Of a stretch of DNA of 64,000 bases, positions 8,624 through 16,463 are shown piece after piece. The position numbers and the translations under genes are program-made. The first letter of the stretch is position 1, and every line of letters begins with the position of its first letter. The DNA is from Actinocrispum wychmicini (lineage in GTDB: Bacteria > Actinomycetota > Actinomycetes > Mycobacteriales > Pseudonocardiaceae): contig NZ_SLWS01000003.1 of NCBI RefSeq assembly GCF_004345645.1, forward strand, positions 682,001-746,000, in the 5' to 3' direction. The notes beneath the pieces are model-generated. The model was given only the letters and a program-made list of their open reading frames with translations, did no database searches and was not told the DNA's origin.

Positions 8624-8896
8624 TCACCCGTAGACGATCCGACGCAGCTGCCGCTCCGACAGCTGCGGTGCCGCGACCCGCCGGTCCGCCAGTTCGGCCG
8701 CGATCACCGGCCAGATGCTGGCGTTGCCCAGGTGCCGGCGACGCAGCTCGGCGTGCCGGCGGCGGACGAACTGCTCGGCCGTCTCGCCGAAGTAGGCGAC
8801 CACGTCCGCCACCAGCCGGGCGGCGATGTCCGGCGCGAGTCCGGTGGACGCGACGACGTGCCGAACGAGGTCCGACTGGATCGCCGTGGGAGTCAC
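8624..8896 (-). CDS. small conserved protein upstream of glmS
   Basis: A roughly 90-residue basic, helical protein of unknown function. It has a distinctive middle segment (FVRRRHAELRRRHLGNASIW) and a conserved-looking end (QLSERQLRRIVYG). I recognise the pattern as a small bacterial family but cannot name it. The GTG at 8896 is used; in-frame TTG or GTG codons up to 8929 would add up to 11 residues. The gene ends 10 bp before glmS, so it is probably its operon partner. The many Arg residues would allow nucleic-acid contact, but this is speculative. Confidence 0.65.
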   Translation of the reverse strand: MTPTAIQSDLVRHVVASTGLAPDIAARLVADVVAYFGETAEQFVRRRHAELRRRHLGNASIWPVIAAELADRRVAAPQLSERQLRRIVYG

Positions 8897-8938
8897 AGCG
8901 CCCGAGCCTGGCACCTCGCACACCCTCAACTCAACTTC

Positions 8939-8958
8939 TGTGCCCGAAATCGGGCACA
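8939..8958 (-). terminator. hairpin after the mutS-like pair
   Basis: The palindrome TGTGCCCGA/TCGGGCACA occupies 8939-8947 and 8950-8958. It sits 10 bp beyond the stop of the second MutS-like gene and before the glmS-linked small gene, so it probably separates the two transcription units. There is no clear U-tract, which is common in actinobacteria. Confidence 0.6.
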
Positions 8959-8968
8959 GATGGGTGAG

Positions 8969-10447
8969 TTACCGACCCGAATGGACGATCTTGGCGTACA
9001 AGTCGGCGCCGTGGGCCGTCGGCGACGGCTCGCCCGGAGTGATCTGGAAGGTGCGTTCCCCGTCGTCCCGACGCGTCGCGCGCAGGAACAGACACCGCGG
9101 CGAGTCTTCGGTGTACAGGCGGCGCGCCAACTCGTACAGGTGGGTCACGAACACGACCCTGATGCCGGCGTCGGCGAGCGCGCGCACGATCTCGCCCGCG
9201 ATGTCCGACCCCTCCTGTTCGTTCGTCGACGCGAACGACTCGTTGAACAGCACGAGCGACCCGGGCGTGACGTGGTCGGCGATCACGCTCATCCTGGCCA
9301 GCTCCTCGTCGAGCTTGCCACTGGTCATGGTGGCGTCCTCGTCCCGCTTGTAGTGCGTGAACACGCCGTTGACCAGCGACGCGGCGAACCGGTGCGCGGC
9401 CACGAACATCCCGGCCTGCATCATCACGTGCGCGACCCCGACACTCCGCAGGAACGTCGACTTCCCGCCCTGGTTCGGGCCGGTGAGCACGACCACGCCC
9501 CGACCGTCGACCGCCACATCGCTGCCGATGACCCGCCGCCCCTGGCGCAGCGCCAGACACGGCTCGTATAGGTCCGACGCGGCCATTGCCTGCTCGCTCA
9601 CGGCACGCGGTTCGGGCCAGCAGGTCGGCATGCCGACCGTCGCCAGTGTCTCCGCCAGGTTCACACCCCCGAGGTAGAACGCGAGTTCGTCGCGCAGCCC
9701 GGTGAAGAAGTCACGGAGGTGATCGGCCGACTGGGCGGCCGCGTTGGCGACGTCGTCGAGCGCGCGACCACGCAGGTCGACCAACGCGCGGTGGTCGTGC
9801 TCGTCCTCGCCGGTGACCACCACGGTCAGCCTGGACTTCCGCAGCACCCGATCGCCTTTGTCAGGAGGCTCGCGCAACACGAACCCGGCACCCCGGTTGC
9901 CGGGGCCGAGCCGCGCGGTCACCACGATGCCGTGGTCGAACCGCAACTGCTCCAACAGCTCGGCCACCGCGTGGAAGTAGTCGTCATCCAACTCGGCCAG
10001 CACGGTCCGGAACATCGTCGTGAAGCCGGCCGAACGGAACTGCCCGGCGTGCCGGGCAGTGAGATCCCGCAGCCGGCGCAGCAACCCGTCGAACTCTTCC
10101 AACACCCGGACGGCACGGTTGAGCAACGGCTCCGGGCGTCCGGTGAACACGGTCCGATGCAGCTTGCGCTCGACCTCGACCGCCGCGTTGGCCAACTCGT
10201 ACAGCGCGCGCACGGTGGCGGAGTTGTCCAGGCAGTCGGCGAGCACCTGCTGGCGGTGGCGGAGGTCGGCCGGATCGGTCAACGGATCCAGCATCGCGGC
10301 ACGCACCACAGCACGAACCGTGTCGTCGCCGCGGGCCATCCCGTCCCACAACGTCGCCAGTTCCAGATCCGCGACCAGGTCCGCGGTGGTGACCGGCATC
10401 GGGCCGGGGGCGAAGTCGCGCTCGGCGAACATCAACCGCGGCCTCAT
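8969..10447 (-). CDS. MutS-core ATPase, second of a tandem pair
   Basis: A 492-residue MutS-related protein with only the core (lever/clamp) region and the ABC-type ATPase domain; the mismatch-reading N-terminal domains of true MutS are absent. The Walker A motif is GPNQGGKST at 323-331, Walker B is SLVLFNESFASTNEQEG, and the switch His is VVFVTHLYELA. There is no C-terminal Smr nuclease domain as in MutS2. The ATG overlaps the stop of the upstream paralogue (ATGA). The role is unknown; homologues are often annotated simply as DNA mismatch repair protein MutS, which overstates the evidence. Confidence 0.85.
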   Translation of the reverse strand: MRPRLMFAERDFAPGPMPVTTADLVADLELATLWDGMARGDDTVRAVVRAAMLDPLTDPADLRHRQQVLADCLDNSATVRALYELANAAVEVERKLHRTVFTGRPEPLLNRAVRVLEEFDGLLRRLRDLTARHAGQFRSAGFTTMFRTVLAELDDDYFHAVAELLEQLRFDHGIVVTARLGPGNRGAGFVLREPPDKGDRVLRKSRLTVVVTGEDEHDHRALVDLRGRALDDVANAAAQSADHLRDFFTGLRDELAFYLGGVNLAETLATVGMPTCWPEPRAVSEQAMAASDLYEPCLALRQGRRVIGSDVAVDGRGVVVLTGPNQGGKSTFLRSVGVAHVMMQAGMFVAAHRFAASLVNGVFTHYKRDEDATMTSGKLDEELARMSVIADHVTPGSLVLFNESFASTNEQEGSDIAGEIVRALADAGIRVVFVTHLYELARRLYTEDSPRCLFLRATRRDDGERTFQITPGEPSPTAHGADLYAKIVHSGR

Positions 10448-11985
10448 CGCGCCACCCGCGCGGTGAGCTGCTCGTAGGTCAGGCCGTGCTTCCGGGCGAT
10501 CGCGTGCGCGTAGGCCCGGCCGTCGGCGGGGGCGCGGACCAGTTTGTAGGTGCGGGTCGCGTTGTCGTCGGTGACCGTGCTGACCATGCTCACCGTCGTG
10601 TCGTTGTGCCGCGACAGCTCGTCGATGAACGTCACCCACACGCACAGCGCGCCGAGCTCGGTGATCGTCTCAAGCACCGTTTCGCTGAGCATCCGGGCGT
10701 CCTGCACGGTCGTGGACGTGAAGATCTCGTTCAGGATGATCACGCTGTCCGGCGTGGCCCGTCGCAGGATCGCGGCCATCCGGTGCAGCTCCTCCGCCAG
10801 TTTGCCGGCGCCGGTGTCGATGCTCTCCTTGCGCTCGTAGTGGGTGAAGATCCGGTCCGCCAGGAACACCCGGACCTCGCGCCCCGGCACGGGACAGCCG
10901 AGCGCGGCCAGGTAGTGCAGCTGGCCGACCGTCCGCGACAACGTCGTCTTACCGCCCTGGTTGGGGCCGGACACCACCAGGATCCGCTCGGCACCGGTGA
11001 GCCGGACGTCGTTGGCGACCGGCCGAACGCCGCCGGCGAGGACCATGGCCGCCAAGGCGACGTCGACGACCTCGTGCGCGACGAACCCCCTGGTCTCCGA
11101 CACCTCCGGCAGGCACGTGGCCACGCCCGCGTCCCGCAACGGCCGCAGATACGCCAGGTAGCCGAGGTAGAACCGCACCTCCCGGTCCAGGCGGACGACG
11201 TCGGCCGGGACCAGGTCACGCTGCTCGGCGTGGAACGCGGCCAACTCGGCGAACAGGTCCGGGTGCAGGCGCACCACCAGATCCAGCACGTTCGCCTCCA
11301 CAGTGGACATCGTGGCGACCTCGGCCGCGACGGCGTCCTTGCGGTAGTCGTACGGCGTCCGCCGACGGAACCGGTCGAACGTGGCCAACACCCGCGCGGT
11401 GAAGTCCACGTCGTCCGGTGCCTCGTGGCGCGCGACAGTGATCTTGTCGTCCCGCAGCAGCATGTCGTAGCGGACCGCGGCGAGCCGGTCGCGTAACCGT
11501 TCCGCCCGGTCCCGCAGCGAACGGAATCCCGGCGAGCGCGTGTGCTCACGAACGTCGTCCCGTACCGCGCGCAGACCGTCCGAGCGGATCGGCACGGCGT
11601 CCAGTCCGTCGGCGAACGCCGTCAGCATGTCGAGATGGGCGAGCGCGATGTCCAGGAACCACCGGTCTCGCTGCGGCGGATGGGTCACCCTCGCCACCAG
11701 CTCCACCCGACGTCGCGTGGTCCGCATCGACGCGGCGAACCGTTCGACGACCGTGAGCACGTCCCGGTCGTCGAGATCGCGGAACACGTCCTGCCGGAAC
11801 CGCACCAGATCGGCGTCCCGCACCGGGTGATGGAAGTACGGCGCCAGCCGGCAGTCCGGGTTCGCCCGCACGATCGCCGTCACGACGTGATCGAGGTTCA
11901 GATCCCGGAAATGGTCCGGCTCAGCCGCCGTGTCCAGGTCGACAGGCGGCCCCGACACGCCGAACAGAACGCTGCGGATCCCCAT
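10444..11985 (-). CDS. MutS-core ATPase, first of a tandem pair
   Basis: A 513-residue paralogue of the following gene with the same plan: a helical core of about 330 residues, then a MutS-type ATPase domain with Walker A GPNQGGKTT (340-348) and a Walker B region DSVIILNEIFTSTTVQDA. The D-loop/ST motif is conserved, but the expected switch His (TH) is replaced by TF in WVTFIDEL. It lacks the mismatch-binding and Smr domains. The pair probably works as a heterodimer because the genes are translationally coupled. It begins 9 bp after the FAD monooxygenase gene and may be part of the same transcript. Confidence 0.85.
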   Translation of the reverse strand: MGIRSVLFGVSGPPVDLDTAAEPDHFRDLNLDHVVTAIVRANPDCRLAPYFHHPVRDADLVRFRQDVFRDLDDRDVLTVVERFAASMRTTRRRVELVARVTHPPQRDRWFLDIALAHLDMLTAFADGLDAVPIRSDGLRAVRDDVREHTRSPGFRSLRDRAERLRDRLAAVRYDMLLRDDKITVARHEAPDDVDFTARVLATFDRFRRRTPYDYRKDAVAAEVATMSTVEANVLDLVVRLHPDLFAELAAFHAEQRDLVPADVVRLDREVRFYLGYLAYLRPLRDAGVATCLPEVSETRGFVAHEVVDVALAAMVLAGGVRPVANDVRLTGAERILVVSGPNQGGKTTLSRTVGQLHYLAALGCPVPGREVRVFLADRIFTHYERKESIDTGAGKLAEELHRMAAILRRATPDSVIILNEIFTSTTVQDARMLSETVLETITELGALCVWVTFIDELSRHNDTTVSMVSTVTDDNATRTYKLVRAPADGRAYAHAIARKHGLTYEQLTARVAR

Positions 11986-11994
11986 CCACGCACC

Positions 11995-13425
11995 CTACCG
12001 ACCACCCCGCGCCGCCACGGAGACGCCGACGGCCGCCAGGTAGCGGTCCACCGCCGCGTGGTCGGCGCTGATCACCCCGATGTAGCCGTCCGGGCGGACC
12101 AGCACGAACGTCCCCGGTGTCACGTCATAGATCCGGAACGCCTCCGGGTCGCTGACCGACGTGCCCGTGTCCGTGCCGAATCCCAGCACCGTGAACTGCG
12201 GACCGCGGAACACGTCGAACATCGACCGGTCATCGCCTACCGGCGCGTTCGGTGCCCGGTCCCCGGCGTGCACCGCGCCCGGCTCGGCCCGCTCGTCCAC
12301 CGCCAGCGGCCCGCCCCGGTAGGTGATGCCCAACTGCCGTTCGTCCTTGCCACGCTGGATGATCGACGGGTCGCCGCCGTTGCTCATCGCCTCGGCCAGC
12401 AACCGGTCGCTCAACCCGAGCACGTGCGCCGCCACCGGCAACCGCTCCTGCTCGTAGCTGTCCAACAGGTCCGCCGGCGCACCGGCCAGCACGGCGGCCA
12501 GCTTCCAGCCGAGGTTGTAGGCGTCCTGCACACCGGTGTTCAGGCCCTGCCCGCCGGCCGGCGGGTGCACGTGCGCCGCGTCCCCGGCCAGGAACACCCG
12601 ACCCACCCGGAACCGGGTGGCCATCCGGGTGTTGGGCCGCCACTCGGTCAACCACGTCAGGCCGTGCAGCCGAAGATCCGACCGGCCGGTCTGCTCGGCG
12701 ACGTACCCGGCCACATCCTCCACAGTGGACAGTTCGCGGCGCGGGTTCGGGATGGTCAGCTGGAAGTAGTCCGTGCCGCCCATCGGACACAGCCCGATCA
12801 ACGCCTCCGGGTCACCCACCGGCCGCCACAGGTGCCAGTGCTCCCGATCCAGGCCGTCCACCCGCACGTCCGCGACGAGCACCCGGATCTCGTCGGACGT
12901 CACCCCCTCGAACGGCACACCCAGTAGCTTCCTGGTCGGCCCACGCCCGCCGTCCGCGCCGATCAAGTACGCGACCCGAACCTGCTCGGAGCCGTTCAGC
13001 GTGACCGTCACACCGTCGTCGTCCTGGGCGAACCCGGTCAGCTCGATCCCGAGCTCCACCTTGACCCCGAACTCGGCCAGCCGGTCGCGCAGCAGCTGCG
13101 TGGTCCGCCACTGCGGGATCATCCACGGATTCGGGTACGGCACATCCGCCGACGGCTCGACGCGCTCGGTCATCGTGCCTTCCCACACCACCTGCTCGCC
13201 CTGGTACGCGCGCAGCGGCGGATACGCGGAGCCGTGCGCGTGCACCGCGTCAATCAACCCGAAGTCGTCCATGACCTCCTGGGTCCGCGGCTGCATGCCC
13301 CGGCCACGCGACCCGCGCGGGAACTCGGTCGCCTTGTCCACGATCCGGCAGCGCACCCCGCGCCGCGCCAGGTCCAGCGCCAACGTCAACCCGGTCGGGC
13401 CCGCGCCCACGATCAGCACGTCCAT
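11995..13425 (-). CDS. FAD-dependent aromatic-type monooxygenase
   Basis: A 476-residue class A flavoprotein hydroxylase (PHBH fold). It has the dinucleotide motif GAGPTG at 7-12, the DG-type segment LIGADGGRGPTRKLLG, and the FAD ribityl motif LAGDAAHVHPPAGGQGLNTG. The C-terminal thioredoxin-like region is typical of PheA/TetX/Rox-like hydroxylases. ATG 13425 has GGAG 6 bp upstream, supporting this start. It is divergent from a TetR gene across a nested palindrome and is therefore probably induced by its own substrate. A role in inactivating an aromatic compound or antibiotic is plausible; the substrate is unknown. Confidence 0.88.
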   Translation of the reverse strand: MDVLIVGAGPTGLTLALDLARRGVRCRIVDKATEFPRGSRGRGMQPRTQEVMDDFGLIDAVHAHGSAYPPLRAYQGEQVVWEGTMTERVEPSADVPYPNPWMIPQWRTTQLLRDRLAEFGVKVELGIELTGFAQDDDGVTVTLNGSEQVRVAYLIGADGGRGPTRKLLGVPFEGVTSDEIRVLVADVRVDGLDREHWHLWRPVGDPEALIGLCPMGGTDYFQLTIPNPRRELSTVEDVAGYVAEQTGRSDLRLHGLTWLTEWRPNTRMATRFRVGRVFLAGDAAHVHPPAGGQGLNTGVQDAYNLGWKLAAVLAGAPADLLDSYEQERLPVAAHVLGLSDRLLAEAMSNGGDPSIIQRGKDERQLGITYRGGPLAVDERAEPGAVHAGDRAPNAPVGDDRSMFDVFRGPQFTVLGFGTDTGTSVSDPEAFRIYDVTPGTFVLVRPDGYIGVISADHAAVDRYLAAVGVSVAARGGR

Positions 13426-13432
13426 CACACAC

Positions 13433-13466
13433 TCCTTAATCTCGTTAGATTTAACGTGATTAAGGA
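13433..13466. promoter_or_regulatory. TetR operator, 34-bp nested palindrome
   Basis: Outer arms TCCTTAATC (13433-13441) and GATTAAGGA (13458-13466) and inner arms CGTTA (13443-13447) and TAACG (13452-13456) share one centre at 13449.5. Only two base pairs of the 34 bp do not match. It lies immediately upstream of the monooxygenase start and 43 bp before the tetR start, the expected place for a shared operator. Confidence 0.8.
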
Positions 13467-13509
13467 TTGCTTACTCCTGTTAAGGTGTCAACCCTGGAGG
13501 TGCGAAGCG

Positions 13510-14175
13510 ATGGCGCTGGACCGGCGGACCGTGGTGCGGATGGGCCTCCAGGTACTCGACGACGTCGGCCTGGACGCGCTGACCCTGCGCAAGATCGCCT
13601 CCGAGCTGGGCGTGCAGCCGCCGGCGCTCTACTGGCACTTCAAGAGCAAGCAGGACCTCATCGACGAGATGGCGACCAGCCTGCTCACCGAGGACGCGGC
13701 GCCGGTCCCGGACGGCCTCGGCTGGCGCGAGTTCGCCACGGTGTACAGCCACGGCTTGCGGCGGATGCTGCTGCGCCACCGCGACGGCGCCCGCATGTTC
13801 GCCGGTACCTACCTGACCGACACCAGCGTCTACGAGCGGCAGGAAGCCGCGCTGCGCATCCTCACCGACGCAGGCTTCACCGTCACCGACGCCGCCGAGG
13901 CGCTCTACACGATCTACAGCTACACCATCGGCTTCGTCATCGAGGAACAGGCCGTCTACCCGCGCCCCGGACAACGCTCCGACCTGTACGACATCGACCG
14001 CCGCACCGAACGCATGGCCGACCAGGACGTCCCGATGTCCGTCGAGGCCGGTCGGACCATGTTCGCCGACCACGACACCCGCTTCGCCCGTGGCATCCAG
14101 GCCATCATCACCGGCGTCGGCGCCTGGGTCGATCAGGTGAACGTCGGCACCAACGCCAGCGCGAACAATCCGTAG
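13510..14175 (+). CDS. TetR-family regulator (TetR_C_1 type)
   Basis: A 221-residue repressor. The N-terminal HTH spans about 3-50, with the recognition segment LGVQPPALYWHFKSKQDL, closely resembling tetracycline-repressor-like proteins (TetR class with LYWHxxxK). The C-terminal half has the TetR_C_1 look (YSYTIGFVIEEQA). A start at ATG 13510 gives a complete HTH and has GGAGG 8-12 bp upstream. It is divergent from the FAD monooxygenase and convergent with the cation antiporter, overlapping that gene by 43 bp. It probably represses the monooxygenase and itself. Confidence 0.9.
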   Translation: MALDRRTVVRMGLQVLDDVGLDALTLRKIASELGVQPPALYWHFKSKQDLIDEMATSLLTEDAAPVPDGLGWREFATVYSHGLRRMLLRHRDGARMFAGTYLTDTSVYERQEAALRILTDAGFTVTDAAEALYTIYSYTIGFVIEEQAVYPRPGQRSDLYDIDRRTERMADQDVPMSVEAGRTMFADHDTRFARGIQAIITGVGAWVDQVNVGTNASANNP

Positions 14176-15119
14176 AACCCGGCCGCCAGCGACAGCCGCG
14201 ACACGCTCAACCGGCCCGAGCGCAACGTGATCAGTAGGTACAGCACGGCCATGAACGTGATCGCGCCGGAGAACAGCAGCGTGTTGTCGAACCGCCACGG
14301 CGTGAACAGCAGCCCCAGTCCACTGGGGACGGTCGCTTGGATCATCATCGACCCGGAGATGTTCGCCAGCGCCAGCTTGGTCTTGCCCTGCCGGACCCAG
14401 ATCACCGCGTTCATGATCTCCGGCAGTTCGGTCGCGATCGGCGCCAGCAGCAACGCGGTCACCGCCGGCGGCAGCCCCAACATCGGGCCCACCGCGTCCA
14501 ACTGCAGCACGAACAGCTGCGACGCCGCGAAAATGACCGCCAGCGCGGCCAGGGTCTGGGTGACCACGGCCCACGTCGCCGGCTCCGGCCGTCGACGCTG
14601 CAGCTTCAACGGTTCGAGGTCCTCGACCGGGCCGTGCGGGTCGTCGCCGCGCATCTCCCGCCAGAAGTACACCGCGTACACGGCGAAGAACAGGATCCCC
14701 AGCCACGGCTTGATGCTGAACGCGACCACACCCAGCGCCACCTTGACCACGAACACCGCGGCGAACCACGTCTGGTCCTTCGCGAGCTTGTTCAGGTCAC
14801 CCCAGTCCTCATGGGCACCCCGGCGCCGCGCCAGCAGGCTCCACCCGATCACCCCGTAGGCGACCGTCGCCAACGCCAACGGCCCGCCCATCGCCGCGCC
14901 CACACCGATGTCCTGCTGCGCCGGAGTGTCCCCGAACACCACCGCCACGAACGTGACGACACTTTCCGGCAACGCGGTCCCGATCGCGGCGAGTACCGTG
15001 CCGACCGCGATCGACCCGACGTTGAGCCGCCGGCCCAACCACTCCACGGCGTTGACGAACCACTCACACGCCAGGTAGATCGCGACCGCGCAGGCGATCA
15101 ACAGGACAACATGGATCAC
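14133..15119 (-). CDS. CaCA-superfamily cation antiporter, putative Mn/Ca exporter
   Basis: A 328-residue membrane protein of the Ca2+/cation antiporter superfamily with ten or eleven hydrophobic segments. It shows the two inverted alpha repeats with the ion-binding acid: GTALPESVVTF near residue 48 and ATELPEIMNAV in the second half. The central cytoplasmic loop (roughly 125-165) is charged. The GTG at 15119 has GAGG 7 bp upstream. Upstream lies a structure matching the manganese-sensing yybP-ykoY riboswitch, so I infer manganese (or Mn/Ca) export. Family knowledge alone would say Na+/Ca2+ or H+/Ca2+ exchange. Confidence 0.85.
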   Translation of the reverse strand: MIHVVLLIACAVAIYLACEWFVNAVEWLGRRLNVGSIAVGTVLAAIGTALPESVVTFVAVVFGDTPAQQDIGVGAAMGGPLALATVAYGVIGWSLLARRRGAHEDWGDLNKLAKDQTWFAAVFVVKVALGVVAFSIKPWLGILFFAVYAVYFWREMRGDDPHGPVEDLEPLKLQRRRPEPATWAVVTQTLAALAVIFAASQLFVLQLDAVGPMLGLPPAVTALLLAPIATELPEIMNAVIWVRQGKTKLALANISGSMMIQATVPSGLGLLFTPWRFDNTLLFSGAITFMAVLYLLITLRSGRLSVSRLSLAAGFYGLFALALVPTFT

Positions 15120-15176
15120 TGGGGTTCCTCCCGCACCGCGGGACGACTTCCCCGGGAGTGCCGGCGACCTCGACCC

Positions 15177-15309
15177 GCGGCACCCGACTTTCAAGGGTGG
15201 CCACTGGGTCGAAGGTCTCGCCCGCCCGAACTGACCGGGCCGCTGGGCCGGGCGCGTGAGCGCCAGCATGTCGACCCGAGCGTTGGGGGCTACTCCCCTT
15301 CGATGCCGC
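15177..15309 (-). ncRNA. yybP-ykoY (manganese) riboswitch
   Basis: Read on the minus strand, the leader contains the strongly conserved GGGGAGTAGC element (complement at 15289-15298), then GTCGACATGCTGG, then GAGACCTTCGACCC (complement near 15207-15220). These appear in the order of the yybP-ykoY family. The ends close as a P1 helix: GCGGCATC (complement of 15302-15309) pairs with GGTGCCGC (complement of 15177-15184), eight pairs with one G-U. About 57 nt separate the aptamer from the antiporter GTG and include GC-rich inverted words able to form an expression platform. Known members sense Mn2+ and control exporters. Confidence 0.8.
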
Positions 15310-15341
15310 TCACTTTGCCCCAGCTCAACGCCATTGTCAAT

Positions 15342-15355
15342 TAGTTGCGCAACTA
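15342..15355. promoter_or_regulatory. ArsR-type operator palindrome
   Basis: TAGTTGCGCAACTA is a perfect 14-bp palindrome, 43 bp upstream of the ArsR start and 33 bp outside the riboswitch. The TTGCGCAA core in an AT-richer frame is typical of ArsR/SmtB operators. It could control arsR, the antiporter transcript, or both. Confidence 0.7.
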
Positions 15356-15398
15356 TCAGAGTGAAAGTCACACCCGAGGGAGGAAGAATCATCCCGCG

Positions 15399-15758
15399 AT
15401 GACCGAAACCACCCACGGCGGTGACGAGCCCACCCGCCCCCAGCTGCAGTCGGCCGCGGCGACGTTCGCCCTGCTCGCGGCCCCCACCCGGCTGCACGTG
15501 GTGTGGCTGCTGGCCCGGCACGAGTACGACGTCGGCACGCTGGCCGACCGGATCGGCACGACCGTCGCCGCGGTCAGTCAGCACTTGGCCAAACTGCGGC
15601 TCGCCGGCCTGGTCGCCGCCCGCCGCGACGGCCGCCGCCAGATCTACGCGGTCGAGGACCCGCACGTGCTCACCCTGGTCGAACAGATCTTCGAACACAT
15701 CGCCCCGGACGGCACCCTCGCGCCCGACCCGCCCACCCCCCGCCACCCCAGCCGTTAG
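15399..15758 (+). CDS. ArsR/SmtB-family regulator
   Basis: A 119-residue winged-helix regulator. It has the family layout LLAAPTRLHVVWLLARHEYDV, TLADRIGTTVAAVSQHLAKLRLAGLVAARRDGRRQIYAVED. The recognition helix region is AVSQHLAKL. Possible metal ligands include His and Asp/Glu residues near the C-terminus (EDPHVLTLVEQIFEHI, the alpha-5 position of SmtB/CzrA-like sensors). It is divergent from the riboswitch-controlled antiporter, suggesting metal-responsive control. Its stop codon (TAG 15756-15758) lies in the end of the adjacent inverted-repeat element. Confidence 0.88.
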   Translation: MTETTHGGDEPTRPQLQSAAATFALLAAPTRLHVVWLLARHEYDVGTLADRIGTTVAAVSQHLAKLRLAGLVAARRDGRRQIYAVEDPHVLTLVEQIFEHIAPDGTLAPDPPTPRHPSR

Positions 15759-15922
15759 GTCGTGTCTCGGAGTCCCCGTTCGATGAGAGTCGGGATCGGG
15801 GTGGTTCTTGGCGTCGCCGCAGGAGCGCCCTCATACCGGGTTGTATTCGGGCGTTTCGGCGGTGGCGCCAAGGACCACCCCGGCCCGGCTATCGCGGACG
15901 GGGACTCCGAGACACGACCTAA
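15755..15922. mobile_element. 168-bp MITE-like inverted-repeat element
   Basis: The outermost 25 bp at 15755-15779 and 15898-15922 are perfect inverted copies, starting TTAGGTCGTGTCTCGG and ending CCGAGACACGACCTAA. The interior folds further: CGGGGTGGTTCTTGGCG pairs with CGCCAAGGACCACCCCG with a single mismatch. There is no coding capacity. The TA at each border fits a TA target duplication of the IS630/Tc1-mariner kind. The element lies between two convergent genes, and each terminal repeat supplies the TAG stop of the gene running into it. The long hairpin could also act as a two-way terminator. Confidence 0.8.
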
Positions 15923-16371
15923 GACCGGGGTGCCACCGCCCGGCGCGGCAGCGGGCTGGAGTACACCACGCTCGTGGTCACCGACCCGAGCCCGCTGATC
16001 CGGCCGGTCGTCTCCTCCAGGTGCCGCATCGACCGGGCCAGCACCTTCAACACGAAACAGTCCTCGCCGGTCACGTGGTGCGCCTCGACGATCTCCGGCG
16101 TGGTCGCCAGCAACTCGTGGAACGGCTTGTAGTAGCCGGTCGGGTACCGCAACCGGACCAACGCCATGATCGTGAACCCCAGGTTCTCGGCGTCCACCAC
16201 CGCGGTGTACCCGCGGATGATGCCCGCCTGCTCCAGCCGACGCACCCGCTCGGTCACCGCGCTCGGCGACATCGACACCGCCTTCGCCAGCTCCGCGTAG
16301 CTCATCCGACCGTCACGCTGCAGCTCGGCCAGGATCCGCCAGTCCGTGGCGTCCGGGATTTCATCGGCCAT
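15919..16371 (-). CDS. Lrp/AsnC-family regulator
   Basis: A 150-residue leucine-responsive-type regulator. The N-terminal HTH reads ATDWRILAELQRDGRMSYAELAKAVSMSPSAVTERVRRLEQAGII, followed by the beta-sheet AsnC/RAM ligand domain with HHVTGEDCFVLKV. It is divergent from a rhodanese gene, 92 bp apart, which may be its target. The last codons run into the inverted-repeat element, whose end provides the TAG stop, so the natural C-terminus may have been slightly different. Confidence 0.9.
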   Translation of the reverse strand: MADEIPDATDWRILAELQRDGRMSYAELAKAVSMSPSAVTERVRRLEQAGIIRGYTAVVDAENLGFTIMALVRLRYPTGYYKPFHELLATTPEIVEAHHVTGEDCFVLKVLARSMRHLEETTGRISGLGSVTTSVVYSSPLPRRAVAPRS

Positions 16372-16463
16372 ACGACATGACTACCGGGGAAACACCGGCC
16401 GTTCAACCCGAACGCCACTGGCCTTGAGTTCCCCCTCGGGTGCTGCCCTCATACGGTTTCCCC

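Noticed and set aside
8614..8700. glmS ribozyme or riboswitch upstream of glmS
   Set aside because: The gene before glmS ends 10 bp away and no ribozyme core is recognisable; this ribozyme is typical of Firmicutes.
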